In this document: in pieces, positions 63,742-64,000 of the stretch
Position numbering within the stretch: the stretch's first letter is position 1
How the letters are laid out: every line of letters starts with the position of its first letter
Assembly: GCA_039029395.1 (NCBI GenBank)
Contig: JBCCGG010000001.1
Span: 124,001-188,000 of the forward strand
From: JBCCGG01 sp039029395
Lineage (GTDB): Bacteria; Pseudomonadota; Alphaproteobacteria; Kiloniellales; JAKSDN01
Direction of reading: 5' to 3'
DNA: 64,000 nt
The notes under the pieces: generated by a model
Told to the model about the DNA's origin: nothing
Database searches by the model: none
Seen by the model: the letters and a program-made list of their open reading frames with translations, nothing else
Position numbers and translations under genes: made by a program

Positions 63742-64000
63742 ATGCGCATACCGAAGTCATTCTTTCTCTTCTTGATCGGCCTCACGGCCCTTGGGCTGCC
63801 TGCGGGCGGCCCGGCGTGGGCGCAGGGCGAGACCTTTACGGTGACCGGCGTCGAGGTCGACGCGACCGCCGACAGCGCGACCAGCGCCCGGGCCGCGGCG
63901 CTCGACCAAGGGCACCGCAAGGCCTTCCAGGAGCTGGTGCAGCGACTGGTGCCGGCCGCCGACCAGCCCCGGGTCGCCGGTCCCACGACCACGGTGCTGC
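63742..64000 (+). CDS. DUF2066 domain protein, partial
   Basis: First 86 residues of a gene that runs off the window. The signal peptide (about 1-28, ending A-W-A-Q) is followed by F-T-V-T-G-V-E-V-D-A-T-A-D-S-A-T-S-A-R-A-A-A-L-D-Q-G-H-R-K-A-F-Q-E-L, which matches the N-terminus of DUF2066 proteins (a V-x-G-V-x-V-D-x-T-A strand then a long A-R-x-x-A helix). DUF2066 genes sit beside purM in many alphaproteobacteria. Role unknown; exported. Confidence 0.85.
   Translation, partial: MRIPKSFFLFLIGLTALGLPAGGPAWAQGETFTVTGVEVDATADSATSARAAALDQGHRKAFQELVQRLVPAADQPRVAGPTTTVL

Overview
The window is high-GC, densely coded DNA from an alphaproteobacterium, most likely of the Rhodospirillales/Kiloniellales group. 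This rests on the conserved blocks lptF-lptG-lptD-surA-rsmA beside pepA-holC, yicC-gmk, ndk, purM-purN, a 40-residue aa3-type cytochrome oxidase subunit IV gene and a DUF2066 gene. The taxonomic call is inferred from gene content and base composition. No rRNA or tRNA gene, CRISPR array or intact insertion sequence was seen.

Layout. 0.2-2.4 kb: a periplasmic HEAT-repeat protein, a DUF6065-like protein and a GNAT acetyltransferase. 2.4-13.8 kb: an accessory locus with nine tail-collar (MdpB-like) genes, one decayed tenth copy, two PEP-CTERM proteins, two related twin-arginine-signal proteins, a DUF6916-like protein and a secreted FIMAH-like protein. 13.8-25.6 kb: a methyltransferase, an FAD oxidoreductase divergent from a large BTAD/AAA/TPR regulator, a CBS protein, DUF5990, VOC and MazG-like proteins, and a four-gene polyamine-type ABC transporter. 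25.9-36.8 kb: an unrecognised acidic protein with a 39-residue membrane peptide, a Sel1/peptidoglycan-binding/GumN protein, a 2OG-Fe(II) oxygenase, a DUF748 envelope protein, an amidase and Lon. 36.9-42.3 kb: a leftward cluster of VOC, TPR, methyltransferase, MetE-like, lipid-A-synthase-N-domain, GT2 and SDR genes. 42.4-52.8 kb: the conserved envelope core. 52.8-64 kb: a TRAP transporter, an O-antigen-ligase-like protein, an ABC-F ATPase, two hydrolases, ndk, the oxidase subunit, purN, purM and the start of a DUF2066 gene.

The standout is 4.8-13.8 kb. From a roughly 1-kb non-coding centre, two arms run outwards with the same gene order: PEP-CTERM protein, three collar proteins, Tat-signal protein. 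Each arm starts at a near-perfect sigma-54 (-24/-12) promoter. The centre carries four copies of a 17-19 bp element of the form TGTAAAG-N5-CGACA plus one related inverted repeat. The element nearest each promoter is centred 72 bp upstream of it on both sides. This looks like one co-regulated surface or extracellular-matrix locus. Exosortase and the PrsK/PrsR-type regulators that would serve it are not in the window.

Elsewhere the genes are mostly housekeeping: LPS transport and outer-membrane biogenesis (LptD/F/G, SurA), rRNA maturation (RsmA), nucleotide metabolism (Gmk, Ndk, PurM, PurN), proteolysis (Lon, PepA) and replication (HolC). Transporter and enzyme cassettes interrupt this conserved order.
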